Source of the DNA: Ctenosaura bakeri
Taxonomy: Eukaryota > Chordata > Lepidosauria > Squamata > Iguanidae
Length of the DNA: 64,000 nt
NCBI GenBank assembly: GCA_948474755.1
Contig: CAOLHI010000395.1
Coordinates: 186,001 to 250,000, forward strand
Direction of reading: 5' to 3'
Shown: piece after piece, positions 22,353-33,261 of the stretch
Numbering within the stretch: position 1 is the first letter of the stretch
How the letters are laid out: each line of letters begins with the position of its first letter
Notes under the pieces: generated by a model
The model's input: the letters and a program-made list of their open reading frames with translations, nothing else
Databases searched by the model: none
What the model was told of the DNA's origin: nothing
Translations under genes and position numbers: made by a program

Positions 22353-23954
22353 GGTCATAACCACTGTTGCTTCCTAAACATCTTTTATCTACTTCTCCTT
22401 TCAACGAACAGTCATAGTTGAAGGTTGGGAATATGATGAGGAAGTAGATTTTCTCACATAGTGAAGGAGGCTATGGGATCTGGCTCTAAATGAAAAAAAA
22501 AAATAGCAGGTAAATGTAAAGTTCTTAGAGGGGAAACCAGGAAATGAATGTCTATTGAGACAGGGGAGCCATCCATTGGTCTTACAAATGATGCATCTGA
22601 TATCTTGAGAACATTGAAGTTTCAGCGTATGTATTGGAAACTGTTGTTACAGAGTCATTAACACTTCATAGTTTGGAAACTGAAGATTCACACTTATTTA
22701 CTGTCAAGGAAGGAAAGAAAAGGAACAAACAAAAAACAAAACTGTGGCAGAGATTTTGCATCAGGAAATGTACATGTATCACATAGCTACATCTCCATAG
22801 CTACAACTCCTGATGCTACTACCTTCAGACCCAACTTGTAAGCAGCACAGCCCCTCTTTTCCAAACACAACCATTTCCATCTTGTCTGAGAGTAGAGGGG
22901 AATCAGTAGGGATGCAGTTAGATATTTTAGACAGCAATAGGCATCTATCCAGACCTACAAAGGTCCTCAGGAGGTCCCCAAAGCAGCACTTCAAGCTACA
23001 GGAAAATAATTGGATGCATCTCCACTGATCCCTTGTCTCTAACAACACAGAACTGGCAGTGGGCAGAATGTATAGCTTACAAGCTACAGAAGTTTACAGC
23101 TAACAAGTTTTTTTTGGCAGGGGGGAATTTGGGTATTGCATGGTCAGAACAGAATTCTGACCTCTACAATGACAAAAAAGTGAACATCAGTGTCATAATT
23201 CATGAAAAGGATGCCAACCACCATTTAGACTATGCTCGAAAATTGATTATCACTTGGCTTCTTTTTTCGGGGGAGGGGGATATCATTAGCACTGTTGCAT
23301 GATAATATATGTATGTTTATCATTTTGCATTAGCATTTTTCTTGAGGTAAACTGCTATTAACAACAGCAAGAACAGCAACACAATTTGTTCATTGCAATG
23401 TATCAGCCTCTCTTGTTCAAGAGAGCTTGGGAAAGTTCCTGGCCAGGTTGTATAGAGATTCTGGGGGTACTGTCCACAAAATATAACATTTCCAAGCTTG
23501 GTTGTATTGGCCTCTTCTTAGTTGACCAGAAGTTTCTTGGAGACACTTTGCAGTACCTCTGCAATGTATGCAGAGACCAATGTATTTGGTTCATTCTGAC
23601 CACAAAAGAGACCTTTGGATGTAAATTGGTCTATAGCTTTTTCCTCTGCAGTTACACACTACCCAGCACCAGCAATTCTCTCAAGGAAAAAGGAAATGAT
23701 CACAAAATCAATGTTGCCCTTAAGATGGTTCATCCATTGCATTAGACAGCTTGCATCAACAAAAACTGAAAAAGGAAAATGCTAATCAATAGAAGGAGGT
23801 ACAACGTCTCCCTTTAAAGCAAGTGGTTCTTTTCCCTAACTGGTGCTAAATCTTTTGCTGGATGAAGCTGATAATACTGTTTTTGCTTCATATTTTCAAC
23901 ATCTTGGCTCAGTCATTAATCTAAACGGAGACTGTAGCCAAGAAATCAGCAGAT
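22351..23954. other. Unassigned stretch
   Basis: No transposon recognised. Frames at 22779-23048, 23033-23302 and 23386-23745 (up to 119 codons) show no known domain and have no supporting signals. Confidence 0.45.
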
Positions 23955-24305
23955 GATTAAGACTTGAAATGGCACCTATGAAGGAACTAGAGAAGATACT
24001 GAAATGTAAGGATACATAACTGAATATTAATATTGTCCATGCCATCATATTTCCAATTTCTACATATGATTGTGAAAACTGAGCGATGAAAAAAGCAGAA
24101 AGGAACAGAATCAATGCATTTGAAATGTAGATATGCACAAATGTTGAATGGATATGATGGACTTCCAGAAAGATAAATGAATGGGTCCTAGAGCAAATCA
24201 AGATGAAACTCTCCCTAGAAGAGTAAAATGAGACTGTTATATTTTGGACATATCACGAGTCATAGCTCATTGGAAAAGACAATAATGCTCAGTATAGTTC
24301 AAAGC
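23955..24305 (+). mobile_element. RTE/BovB LINE fragment, upstream of the satellite
   Basis: The plus strand encodes the end of a BovB-type ORF2. At about 24228-24300 it reads MRLLYFGHIT...SLEKTIMLS, the landmark found at 39510-39570. Upstream are shared pieces such as GAAATGTAG (AAATGTGG at 39395) and GGGTCCTAGAGCAAATCAAG (GGGTCTGAGAGCAAATCAAG at 39455). Frameshifts break the frame. Confidence 0.75.
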
Positions 24306-24825
24306 AATAGAGAAGAAGAAGAAGAAGAAGAAGAAGAAGAAGAAGAAGAAGAAGAAGAAGAAGAAGAAGAAGAAGAGGAGGAGGAGGAGGAGGAGGAGGA
24401 GGAGGAGGAGGAGGAGGAGGAGGAAGAGATCAGGAGGAGGAGGAGATCAGGAGGAGGAGGAGGAGGAGAAGAAGAGGAGGAAGAGGAGGAGGGGGAGGAG
24501 GAGGAGGAGGAGGAGGAGATCAGGAGGAGGAGGAGATCAGGAGGAGGAGGAGGAGGAGAAGAAGAGGAGGAAGAGGAGGAGGGGAGGAGGAGGAGGAGGG
24601 AGAGAAGAAGAAGAAGAAGAAGAAGAAGAAGAAGAAGAAGAAGAAGAAGAAGAGAGGAGGAGGAGGAGGAGGAGGAGGAGGAGGGGAGGAGGGGGAGGAG
24701 GAGGGGAGGAGGAGGGGAGAAGAAGAAGAAGAGGAGGAGGAGGAGGAGGAAGAGAAAAAGAAGATCAGGAGGAGGAGGAGGAGGAGAAAAAGAGGAGGAG
24801 AAGAAGAGGAGGAGGAGGAGGAAGA
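24306..24825. repeat. Purine-only GAA/GAG satellite with 100-bp higher-order repeat
   Basis: About 520 bases, almost all G and A on the plus strand. (GAA)n blocks alternate with (GAG)n blocks. Four GATCAGG interruptions come in two pairs spaced exactly 100 bases apart (24428 and 24528; 24444 and 24544), showing a tandem duplication of a 100-bp unit. The 205-codon Glu/Arg-rich frame at 24228-24845 is BovB tail plus this satellite and is not a gene. Confidence 0.95.
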
Positions 24826-24937
24826 CTACATTGGAGTTGGATTGATATAATCAAGAAAGCAACAACCGTGAGTTTACAAGATGAACAGGGCAGATGGAGG
24901 CTTCTGCTGGTCTCTAACTCGTAGGGTCTCTAGAAGT
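24826..24937 (+). mobile_element. RTE/BovB LINE fragment, downstream of the satellite
   Basis: Resumes the BovB ORF2 tail: ATTGATATAATCAAGAAAGC (compare WIDSMKED in the copy at 39620), then TTTACAAGATGAACAGGGCA, matching the LQNLSRVVEEQ stretch only loosely. The satellite therefore lies at the basic, purine-rich codons between the two landmarks. Confidence 0.65.
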
Positions 24938-24941
24938 CAAA

Positions 24942-25143
24942 GGACATTTCCACAATACACTGTTATGGTGTAATTATTCCACTTTCAACTTCCTGTGGAA
25001 TTCTGGGGTTTGTAGTTTACTGAGGTCAAAGGGCTCTCTGGCTGAGAATTCTAAGTGCCCCTCCCTAAACTGCAAACCCCCGGATTCCATGGGATGCTGA
25101 AAATGGAGTAATATCACTATAACAGTGTTGTGCAGAAAGGCCC
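24942..25143. mobile_element. Palindromic MITE, family A
   Basis: Ends GGACATTTCCACAATACACT and, inverted, AGTGTTGTGCAGAAAGGCCC. The flanks are AAA (24939-24941) and AAA (25144-25146) if the element is taken to end at 25143. Arms carry GGAATTCTGGGGTTTGTAGT and the complementary TGCAAACCCCCGGATTCC. Confidence 0.8.
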
Positions 25144-25505
25144 AAAGTCAACTTGGCAGCAAGACAAACAAACAAAGTATCCCTTAATTAGAGATGGATG
25201 TGATATTGACAAAGCCTATAAGGTAGTGATGGTGGGGAGTGATACTAAAGCTACTTCTGACGAGCACAATTCTATCTCTAAACCACAGTTTTTCTGGCAA
25301 AAAGGGACAAAAAAGGAGGAGGGGAGAAGTGACATGCCCCTTCTGGGAGGAAGGACAGCCAGGAACTACTGAAGCTAATTCCCACTACACCATTCCCTTT
25401 TCCTTATGCAGTATTTAGATTGCAAGTCAGGGGAACATACAATCTAATTAAGCCACTCTAGGAACTAACAAATGACCTAACTAACTAACTAACTAACAAA
25501 AGCTA
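25144..25505. other. Unassigned; short (CTAA)n
   Basis: (CTAA)n at about 25476-25496. The frame at 25130-25372 starts in the MITE and has no domain. Confidence 0.5.
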
Positions 25506-25703
25506 CTGTTGTTGTTGTGTTCCTTCATGTTATTTTCCAGCTTATGGTGACTTTAAGGAAAAACTATCATGGAGGTTTCTGGGGCTGAGAATGTGTGACA
25601 CACCCAAGGTCGCCCAGTGGGCTTCCCTGGCTGAGCAGGGAATCAAACCCAAGTCCCCAACATTGTGGTCCAGTTCTCAAAGCACTACACCATGTGGCTT
25701 TCC
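25506..25703 (-). mobile_element. Sauria-type tRNA SINE
   Basis: Minus-strand copy beginning with the inverted tail (GTTGTTGTTGTGTTCCTTCA, CAGCTTATGGTGACTTTAAG), then CCAAGGTCGCCCAGTGGGCT and the B-box-side GGGAATCAAACCCAAGTCCC. It ends at the head, CACTACACCATGTGGCTTTC. Central segment is the short form. Confidence 0.85.
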
Positions 25704-26947
25704 ACTAACTAATTAACTGACTGAAAATGAATACTCTCAGTCGATGTGAATCAATATACTTCTGCGGAAATTGGCAATAGCATACCTTCCGCTTTCACAT
25801 CCCATTCTGCACTCCATTTCCCAATCCATAATGCAGTCTGTTGTGCAATGTTTCCATTCAACATAAGAGTTATGTGTAATTGTGTAAAGATTTCTGCTAC
25901 ACAGCACTGAGTTGGATCTTTGCAATTGTTCTATAAATCTCAGCCAAGTTTGCCCAACTCAACTTCTTTTCTCTGAACAAAATGACAGTTGCCCCAACAC
26001 CGTAGTCTTTCCTCAGAAGGCAACTGCTCCAGCCTCTTACTTAAACCCTTTCTCTTCATTTGTAAAAGTTTGCATTCAGCACTCAAAAAAAAAAAAAAGT
26101 CTCTCACTGATGAGTATATCTCCCTCGAAGGCACAGAACAGATTTTTGCCTTTGGGGTACTTTAAAATTAACCTCCCGTTGCCATTCAGACAAAATAGCA
26201 TCCACTCTTCTGCTTTAATTGGCCCAGATGTTTCAAAACACACAACTGACATTCTGGCTAAATGTGCCCAGGTTTTGACCTGACAGCTCGATTTAGGAAA
26301 GAGATGAAATACACCCATTGTTGAGCAAACAAAGGGAACTCTGGAGAACTATGAAAGACACACTGAAGGGATAACCTCAAAAGACAAAGGCAAGGCACAT
26401 TGAAATTCAGGAGAAGGAGAGTAACTCAAATTGATGTACTTTGGTGGAGCTTGATTCAATAAAGCCTTGTCCTGTGATTGTTAATTGCAAGTTGATAGCC
26501 ACAAATTTCTATAATCGTACTTTAAACCTGTTTCCCAGCCTCCTCCTGATCACGTCCTTGTGAAGTCTGAAGGGTCTAATGAGTATTATAATTGCATAAG
26601 CACCATGTCTATCATTTTAATGGCTGGGTTTTCTGAAGGTTGGACTCATGGACTGAGCATAATGTAGAGGTTCTGCTTATGGAACTACACTATGCCATCA
26701 GACTCAGGACTCAGCATGTCACTGCAATAGCATCCTCGTGGCTATTGTGTTGCTGATGGAGGATTGGAGAATCTCTAGCTATGATGGAAGACATCTTTCA
26801 TCAAGATCCATCAGCATTCTCTAGAGGTCTCACTGGATCATTCCATAGACATTCTTCTGGCTATCACAGCATGGCCATATGGTTCTCTAATCCCCTCTAC
26901 TCTCTAGCAGCAAGGGAATGACTGGGGATGGATAACACAGTGACACG
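25704..26947. other. Unassigned stretch
   Basis: Contains an A12-13 run near 26084-26097. Frames at 25912-26283, 25940-26134 and 26076-26318 overlap on opposite strands and carry no domain. Positions about 26290-26600 have no recognised repeat. Confidence 0.45.
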
Positions 26948-27144
26948 GGATCTTTCTGTACTACACTGTTATAGTGCTATTCCACTTTCAACATTCTGTG
27001 GAATTCTGGGGTTTGTAGTTTGCTGAAGCCAAAGAGCTCTCTGACTGAGAATTCTCAATGCCCCTCCCTCACCAGAAACCCCAGGATTCCATAGGATGTC
27101 GAAAGTGGAATAATAGCACTATAACAGTCTAGTGCAGAAAGGCC
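26948..27144. mobile_element. Palindromic MITE, family A
   Basis: Left end GGATCTTTCTGTACTACACT, right end AGTCTAGTGCAGAAAGGCC. Arms carry TTCCACTTTCAACATTCTGT and CCAGGATTCCATAGGATGTC. Both termini are mutated, so no target duplication can be read. Confidence 0.8.
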
Positions 27145-27893
27145 CATAGCAAGTGAAGGAAAGGGCTTTGCTTGTTGGAGAGAGACAAAGTAAATGTAAT
27201 GCTCTGCAACAGCCCCCTCCCCCATACATATGCAAGTTTGAGGTGGCATTACATTTGTGCAATTTGCTTTTACACCATATACTGACAAAAATGTGGAGTA
27301 GAAAGATTAGATAGATATACATCTTTCACTCTCTTGTTCAGGTACTTTGAAATCACAAGTCCTGCAAGCTCTGACTCAGATAGACAAACCTATGTAGGTT
27401 TGTGTTCATGTGTGTATTTTATCTACCTATGATTTCAACAAATACCTCAGTATCAACTGTGCTAGGAGGCCTCACATGCCCTTGCTTTGAGTGGCATGGA
27501 GCTTACAGTTTGCAAAATGTATGGAAGGGAAGATCTACCCTCAGTAATCTCATGCTTTGCAAGTACAACTATATATCACCCCTCCAAATATTGGCTTCTG
27601 CACCCCTCTGCTCAACATCTTTTTGTTGGCCAGGGGATTTCACTCAGACCTCCCTTCCAAATCCAGAGATATTTGTCTGGAATGGATGTTCATCACCAGG
27701 ACTTTAATGTAGAATTTGAAATGAGCAGCTAGCTCTGTGGCTGGTACATATGGAAATGACAGCAGTAAGCTGAGCAAATTTAAAATCCCAGCCAATTTCT
27801 TCAAGAGAACAGGGCTTTTGAAAGTCAAGTGAAAACTGAATGGGAATAAGAAAGGATGAGAGAGTTAGGAGTTTCTTTCTAGGTCTTGTCGAT
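27145..27893. other. Unassigned stretch
   Basis: No repeat recognised. Frames at 27402-27707 and 27487-27732 overlap in different phases with no domain. Confidence 0.45.
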
Positions 27894-28068
27894 TGGCTAT
27901 GGAAACCCACTGGGTGACCTTGGGCAAGTTATACTCTGTCAGCCTCAGGCAATAGTAAACTTCCTTTTTCAACAAATACTGCTAAGAAAAAAAACTTTGA
28001 AAACTACGATAAGTTCTCTTTAAGTTGCCCTAAGCTGGAAAAACGACTTGAAGGCACACAACAACAAA
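27894..28068 (+). mobile_element. Sauria-type SINE, 5'-truncated
   Basis: Starts in the body at TGGCTATGGAAACCCACTGG, then GTGACCTTGGGCAAGTTATA and the central AATAGTAAACTTCC. It ends in the tail GCCCTAAGCTGGAAAAACGA, then CTTGAAGGCACACAACAACA. The tRNA-like head is missing. Confidence 0.8.
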
Positions 28069-28596
28069 GGTATAAAGGTGGGATGGAGAAGAAGTTCTTA
28101 TGACTCATCCAAAGGAATCCTGGGATTTGTAGTTTACTCTCTTCATAATTTCATACTTCATACTCTCTTCTTTCTTTTCCATACTTATCTTTTGCCCATT
28201 CATTCTAACTATTCTTGCTCTCGCTCTCTCTATATGTCTCTGTGCATTTGTATAAACCACTTTAACTATTTTCCTCCTAGGATGAGGAATTTGCAAATAG
28301 TCTTTGCATCCCTGCATTCAACTAATTTGTTATGAAGTGGCAAGACTTCAAAGATGCAAAATCTGGAGGAACTGCAGGAATATTTCATCCAAAGCAAACC
28401 TTGAAACTCCTGACTTAAATTGCTGCAGTGGTACTTAACATAAAATGTGGTGTTTGTTTCTCCTTCTAATTCAACAGTTTCATTAAGTTATGCATTTATG
28501 CTGAAAGAAGATTGACCCTCTTTGTGTTGCTACTTAATGAATTTTTCTGAAATATTATTTTCACTTTTTTGAGTAACAGTCTTGTCTGTAACAAAA
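28069..28596. other. Unassigned; family B arm scrap
   Basis: AGGAATCCTGGGATTTGTAG at 28112-28131 is a lone arm of the palindromic family B. The frame at 28048-28335 has no domain. Confidence 0.45.
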
Positions 28597-28806
28597 ATGC
28601 AGGCTCTTTCCACACTATAGCTATAGCACTACCATTCCAGTTTAACTCTCATGGCAACATCCGACTGAAGCTTGGGATTTATAGTCTGGTGAAGCATTAG
28701 AGCTCTTTGGCTGAGAATGCTAAATGCTGCTCCCTAACTGTCAAAGTCAGAATTCCATGGGATGGAACCAGTAAAGGGGGAATCACTGTGCTATATTTGT
28801 GTACAA
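28597..28806. mobile_element. Palindromic element, family B
   Basis: CTCTTTCCACACTATAGCTA, TTAACTCTCATGGCAACATC, GGGATTTATAGTCTGGTGAA and GAGCTCTTTGGCTGAGAATG on the left; CAGAATTCCATGGGATGGAA on the right. It resembles family A in layout but has different arm sequence. Termini are degraded. Confidence 0.6.
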
Positions 28807-28827
28807 AGAATCTGTGCCCACAATTAG

Positions 28828-29446
28828 TAACATTTCCACATGACACTCTTATAGTGTGATGATTCCACTTTCAACCTCCTATGGAATCCTGGGGTTTGCA
28901 GTTCCGTGAGGGGCTGGCCGGCCTCTCCTGAAACTGCAAACCCCAGGATTCCATAGGAGGTTGAAAGTGGAAGTGAAAGGCCCTTTTCGCATGGGCTTTC
29001 TCTTGCGAAATAGCCCCGTGAGCCTCGCAGGAGTGGGAGCGTCGCTCTGCACGATGCACTCCCACTTCCGCTGCGCTCACGGGGCTGCAGTGGTGCAATC
29101 GCGGTTTTTTTGATTTTCGCTTCGAAGCGAAAATCACCCGTGCTTGCGCAACGCTCCTGGCGCCCATGCGCGCTTACCTGCTGTGCGGAGCGTCGGGGAG
29201 GCGGCCGGGTCGCGCTTCCTTCCCTCCGCGGTGCCTACAGCTCCCACAGGCTCCTGCGGAAGGAAGGGGCATGGTGCTAGCGTGATGGACGCGCCAGCAG
29301 GAAGCGCCTGTGGAAGGAACGAGGGGGAAGCGGCAGCCTCCCGGAGGAGGCTTCTCATGCGAGTCGCCCTCCCCCCTCGCACGAGAAGCCTCAATGCGAA
29401 AAGGGCCAAAGTCATCACGCTATAAGAGTGTCATGCAGAAATGGCC
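28828..29446. mobile_element. Palindromic MITE, family A, interrupted by a family C MITE
   Basis: Left part 28828-28978 starts TAACATTTCCACATGACACT. Right part 29408-29446 ends CATGCAGAAATGGCC. The two are separated by a complete GC-rich element (28979-29407). Flanks are TAG on both sides (28825-28827 and 29447-29449), an exact 3-bp duplication. Removing the insert leaves a typical family A palindrome of about 190 bp. Confidence 0.85.
28979..29407. mobile_element. GC-rich MITE, family C (429 bp), nested
   Basis: Perfect 14-bp terminal inverted repeats (GGCCCTTTTCGCAT), flanked by AAA on both sides (28976-28978 and 29408-29410). Interior is strongly GC- and CpG-rich, unlike its surroundings, with the short palindrome TTTTCGCTTCGAAGCGAAAA (29115-29134). 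Frames at 28871-29167, 29134-29418 and 29144-29425 are products of this GC-rich DNA, not genes. Confidence 0.85.
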
Positions 29447-29459
29447 TAGGACAATTGCT

Positions 29460-29925
29460 AAAATCTAAACTCAATTTAAGCAATGTCTAACACTTTTAAA
29501 ACTTAGAGCATTTGTGAAAACATATTAAACAATTTAGCAGGGTAAAAGTTTAAACTGATTGCACAAGTAAACTTGGATAAGATCGGTTTTGCCCTAAAAG
29601 CTTTAATAAACAAGTATGTTTTGACTTGGTACTGGTGCCAACCAAGCCTCCAAAGGACAATATGCCACAACCAACATGCCATAGCTGTTAAGAACCTCTC
29701 CAATTTCCCCCATAGAATCACTGACACTGGTAAAAGGCAGAGAAACTTCTAGCAGTCCTCAGTCCTAAGAGAAAAATGTACAGGGAGAAGCATTATATGT
29801 ATCGAGGTCCCAGAATGTTTCATGCAATGAAAGTCATCACAAGCACCCTGGATTCACAGCAGAAGCATAATAACAGCCCAGGCTGTTCCGTTAAGCCCAG
29901 TGTTGCATGGTTAAATATAGTATTC
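29460..29925 (-). mobile_element. L2-like LINE 3' remnant
   Basis: Resembles, on the minus strand, the 3' untranslated region of squamate L2-like elements: AAAAGCTTTAATAAACAAG, GCCAACCAAGCCTCCAAAGG and CAAGCACCCTGGATTCACAG. No frame or terminal repeat remains. This is pattern resemblance only. Confidence 0.35.
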
Positions 29926-31286
29926 CAGTTAGTGGAATAGCTGCTCAATTTTATACCTTTTGAGTTATCTTTAGGGCACATTATAGGCTATAGGATTCTG
30001 GGATCTTTAGTTCATAGAAGTAAATTTTCCAAGCTTGAGTAAGAACCCCACTAGAGAAAGCCCTGTTCTAGTTGCTACTAACTGATAGGATTCTCTTACT
30101 TTTTCATCCTCCTCCTTTCTTGCTCAGTGACATAACAAACCTTTGCTTCTGTAAGATTTTTACGGGACCTGGTTGTGTGCTTTAGTAGACTCCAAGTTCG
30201 CATTTGCTGACAATTCACTCTATTCCACCAGTGAAAATTGAATTGCCTTAGAAAATTGTGGCACTTATTTATCCCGGTAAAGCGCACAGCCTATAAGAGA
30301 TTGCCATCCCGGTTTCAAAGGCATGAACTTTGTTCACACTTTCATTCTGAGTCAAGTGAACACATGTTAGAATTAAATGGGTTCACCGGCTATCAGGCAG
30401 AATTCAAAAAGTGTTGATTTCCAGCTCCAAAGCCCTAAAGCAAGAATGAGGGATGTGTGCTTCTCCAGATCCTGTTAGATTGCAGCTGTTGTTCTTCCTG
30501 ACTGTACTGACTGTGTTGCAATCCAGCTACTGCTTAAGACATTAGCTTTCCAGGTATTAGACTATCCTAAACCTGAGACCCAGGGAAGATGCCCTGTGAT
30601 GTCATGGAACCAACCTTAGTGATGTTAAAGGATGGTGTCGCACAGGGAAGCCCCTGGTGATATCATGCATTCAGAATCAGTCAGAGTCACACAAAGTAGG
30701 CCATTCAAACGAACACCAAGTTATGACTCTTATTGTTGTAATTAGAGCAGACTCATTTAATAATCTGAACTCACCATTCAACAAGTCATTTAACGGCTTT
30801 GCTCTGCTTGAGACTGCCTAATAGGATTCACATCTATGCCGAAGAAATGAGAAAAAGTTATCCACCCACACTTTTCAAAGAAACACCTGAAATTCCTCTT
30901 TCTCACTCCGAGGACCAGGAAAGAAGGTCTAGACTGTGACATCTGCAAACCCAACTGGAAGGCCATAAATCGCCCAACACTTTTTTGAAATATTTAGGAA
31001 TAGAACAGGCAAAATCTTCTTCTCTATGAATCTATGTGGCTGCTAAAACTTGACCCCAGAGGTCCATAGAGGGATTTGCAAATTGCCATTTGTATTCTCA
31101 TTCTGACATAAAGTGGAAATAGGCTTTTTGTCCAGGCCTTCATTGTAGTCTTCCTTGTATGTGGTGCTGTTAATCAGAATTTGAGAAAGCTACTTTCTGT
31201 ACCACTATTCCAGCAATCGCCATGGGCCATGCAGACGAGTAATTCTGGGACTTGTAGTCAAAAACCCTCTAAACGTTCCAAACTCT
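29926..31286. other. Unassigned; scraps of palindromic repeats
   Basis: TAGGATTCTGGGATCTTTAG (29989-30008) and GTAATTCTGGGACTTGTAGT (31239-31258) are single arms of family B. A scrap near 30465-30540 resembles a 'TCCAGATGTTGTTGGACTGCA'-type element. No gene. Confidence 0.4.
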
Positions 31287-31383
31287 GGCCATTTCTGCAC
31301 TAGACTGTTGTAACGCGATGGTGCCACTTGCAACCCTTTCCTATGGAATCATTGCGTTACAACAGTCTAGTGCGGAAATGGCC
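31287..31383. mobile_element. Minimal palindromic MITE, family A (97 bp)
   Basis: A near-complete palindrome: GGCCATTTCTGCACTAGACT, then GTTGTAACGCGATGGTGCC opposite the inverted arm ending GGAAATGGCC. A 19-base stretch (CACTAGACTGTTGTAACGC) matches perfectly between arms. Flanked by TCT on both sides (31284-31286, 31384-31386). It is about half the usual length and lacks the GGGGTTTGTAGTTT section. Confidence 0.85.
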
Positions 31384-33087
31384 TCTGCTTTTAACCACCT
31401 GCAACATTTATCTTTGTTAGATATTACACAAATGTTTAGGCTTTTATTTTGCCAGTCGTTCTAACGGCTATGGTGAAAGAGCAGCTAACAGTGAGAATGT
31501 GTTTGTGAGCATTTCCTTTGGTGGATTTACTTCAAGGTAATTGGGCATAGGACTGCTACTGGAATGTTCCAATTAATTAATCAGTAAATGGGAGAGATTG
31601 AAACAGTGGGCTTTTCACCAAACCATACTCCTTTAATTTCCCATCTGAATGCACCCAACAAGAAAACAATGCTCAGACAAATAGACCATCAGAATATGCA
31701 CAGGTTCCTTATGCTGCTATAATTCCCACTGATGTTTATTGTGTATTCAGATTAAAGAAGTGGATAGCAATATATGGATTTTGGTGATATGTTCCATATT
31801 AGCAGAATTCTTCATGGATAATGGAAACTATAATTACCAGAATCTAATTTATGATAACACTAAAGTTTCTTTATTTAATAATTTGAACCTTTTTGTACCT
31901 ATTTACCTGCATCTCTAGACATAGGCAGTTATTTACCAACAACATAAAAATGCATTTCTGCAAGCCGTCTAAGCAAGCATCCATTGTCACAGTTTGTGAT
32001 AGTCAATCTGGTATATTAATTATACGAAGGCGTTACTCTTAGAAGACACCAGATTATGCCAGCAGAAGAGCTGACCTCCTTTTTGTCTTCTTTGCATATT
32101 TCTGCATCCTTTGGCAGAAGTTCTGATGCCTCATTCATTTAAAAACCAGTGGGACAATCATCTGTAAGCATCAACGTTGTCAAGTTGTAGTTGTTGTTTT
32201 TAATTAATTGCTTTCCTTCCAAGTTGAGGAGCTGGAGCTTGACTCCTACAGATGTTGTTGGTCCCTGAAGACTCAGAGTTCCCAATAATTCATGTCTTTC
32301 CACTGTCATTCATAGAAGGGCTCTCTTCCAGGGTGTCAGCTTGTGACGCATTGCGTTGCATTGCTCAGGGATGTTTCTTAAGTAAGGGGACAGCTAGAAT
32401 GGGGAGAGCAGGAGGTTACAATTGATTATTCTTCAGTTAGACAGGAGGTTTCCTGCCTTCTTTTATCCATCAGCTTTAATTAAAATTAAATGGCTAGGGA
32501 GAAACTGAAACAGCTTTCTTTTGTGACCTGAAAAAGCAGTGGATATATCTACTACCTCTTATTTCACATCTGTATGAACTGCAGGTCAGTGTTTTCTATC
32601 TGTTTGAAAGTGCCATCTGAAAACTCTATAGCTTTGCAAGTCTTGAATCATGTTATGAATTTTTATCTTCAGTGCCAAGGCCAAAATCCTGCTGGTTAGC
32701 TTCCATTGAGTCAGTTGTCAAATGATAAATCAACACATAGGCAAATACTATTGATAAAGCAGGTCTATTCTACTTGGGACTAGTTGGGAGTTTAGGCCAC
32801 AATGTATGGACGTATTCTGCACATGTGATCGAATTGCATCCCACAGGTACTCTCAGATGCTTTTCATGTGGGCCTGAAAAGTCTAAGGTCAAAGTCTTAA
32901 GGATGCTTGCTCATATTTTCTCTTTAGCCCAGCTGAAAAGTCATAAGCTGGACAGTAGACCAAATTTATAACCTAAAACCAATTGCTATGTTTTGTAACC
33001 TAATAAATCTGTAGCTATGTTGCAGAAATGCAACAAAACCCTATGGATTGTGAAGATATGGATTTGGGAACTAGCAAAAGTGTTCCC
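31384..33087. other. Mostly unassigned; family E scrap
   Basis: Positions about 32702-32788 hold a copy of palindromic family E (GTCTATTCTACTTGGGACTA, AAATGATAAATCAACAC). The remainder is AT-rich with no recognised repeat or exon. Confidence 0.4.
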
Positions 33088-33243
33088 TGATGTGCACCAG
33101 GTGCTTCCAGTGAACACTAGGCACTTCTGATGAGCATCAGACATTTATGATGCACTTCAGACACTTCTAATGCACTTTGCACACTTGTGATGCACATCAG
33201 AAACTCCTGTTGCACTCTGGCACTGTTGCATTCTGGCACTTTC
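33088..33243. repeat. 20-bp minisatellite, 8 diverged units
   Basis: Units start at 33088, 33108, 33128, 33148, 33168, 33188 (20 bases each), then 33208 and 33226 (18 bases each). Consensus is about TGATGCACNTCAGACACTTC. The best-kept unit is 33148-33167. Units differ by several bases, so the array is old. Confidence 0.85.
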
Positions 33244-33261
33244 TAGCTGTAATCCCAAGGC

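Noticed and set aside
24228..24845. 205-codon Glu/Arg-rich open frame
   Set aside because: It is a translation of the GAA/GAG satellite joined to the end of a BovB ORF2; no stop codons can occur in a purine repeat of this kind.
33088..33243. CRISPR-like array
   Set aside because: Units are contiguous with no spacers, and the window is vertebrate DNA.
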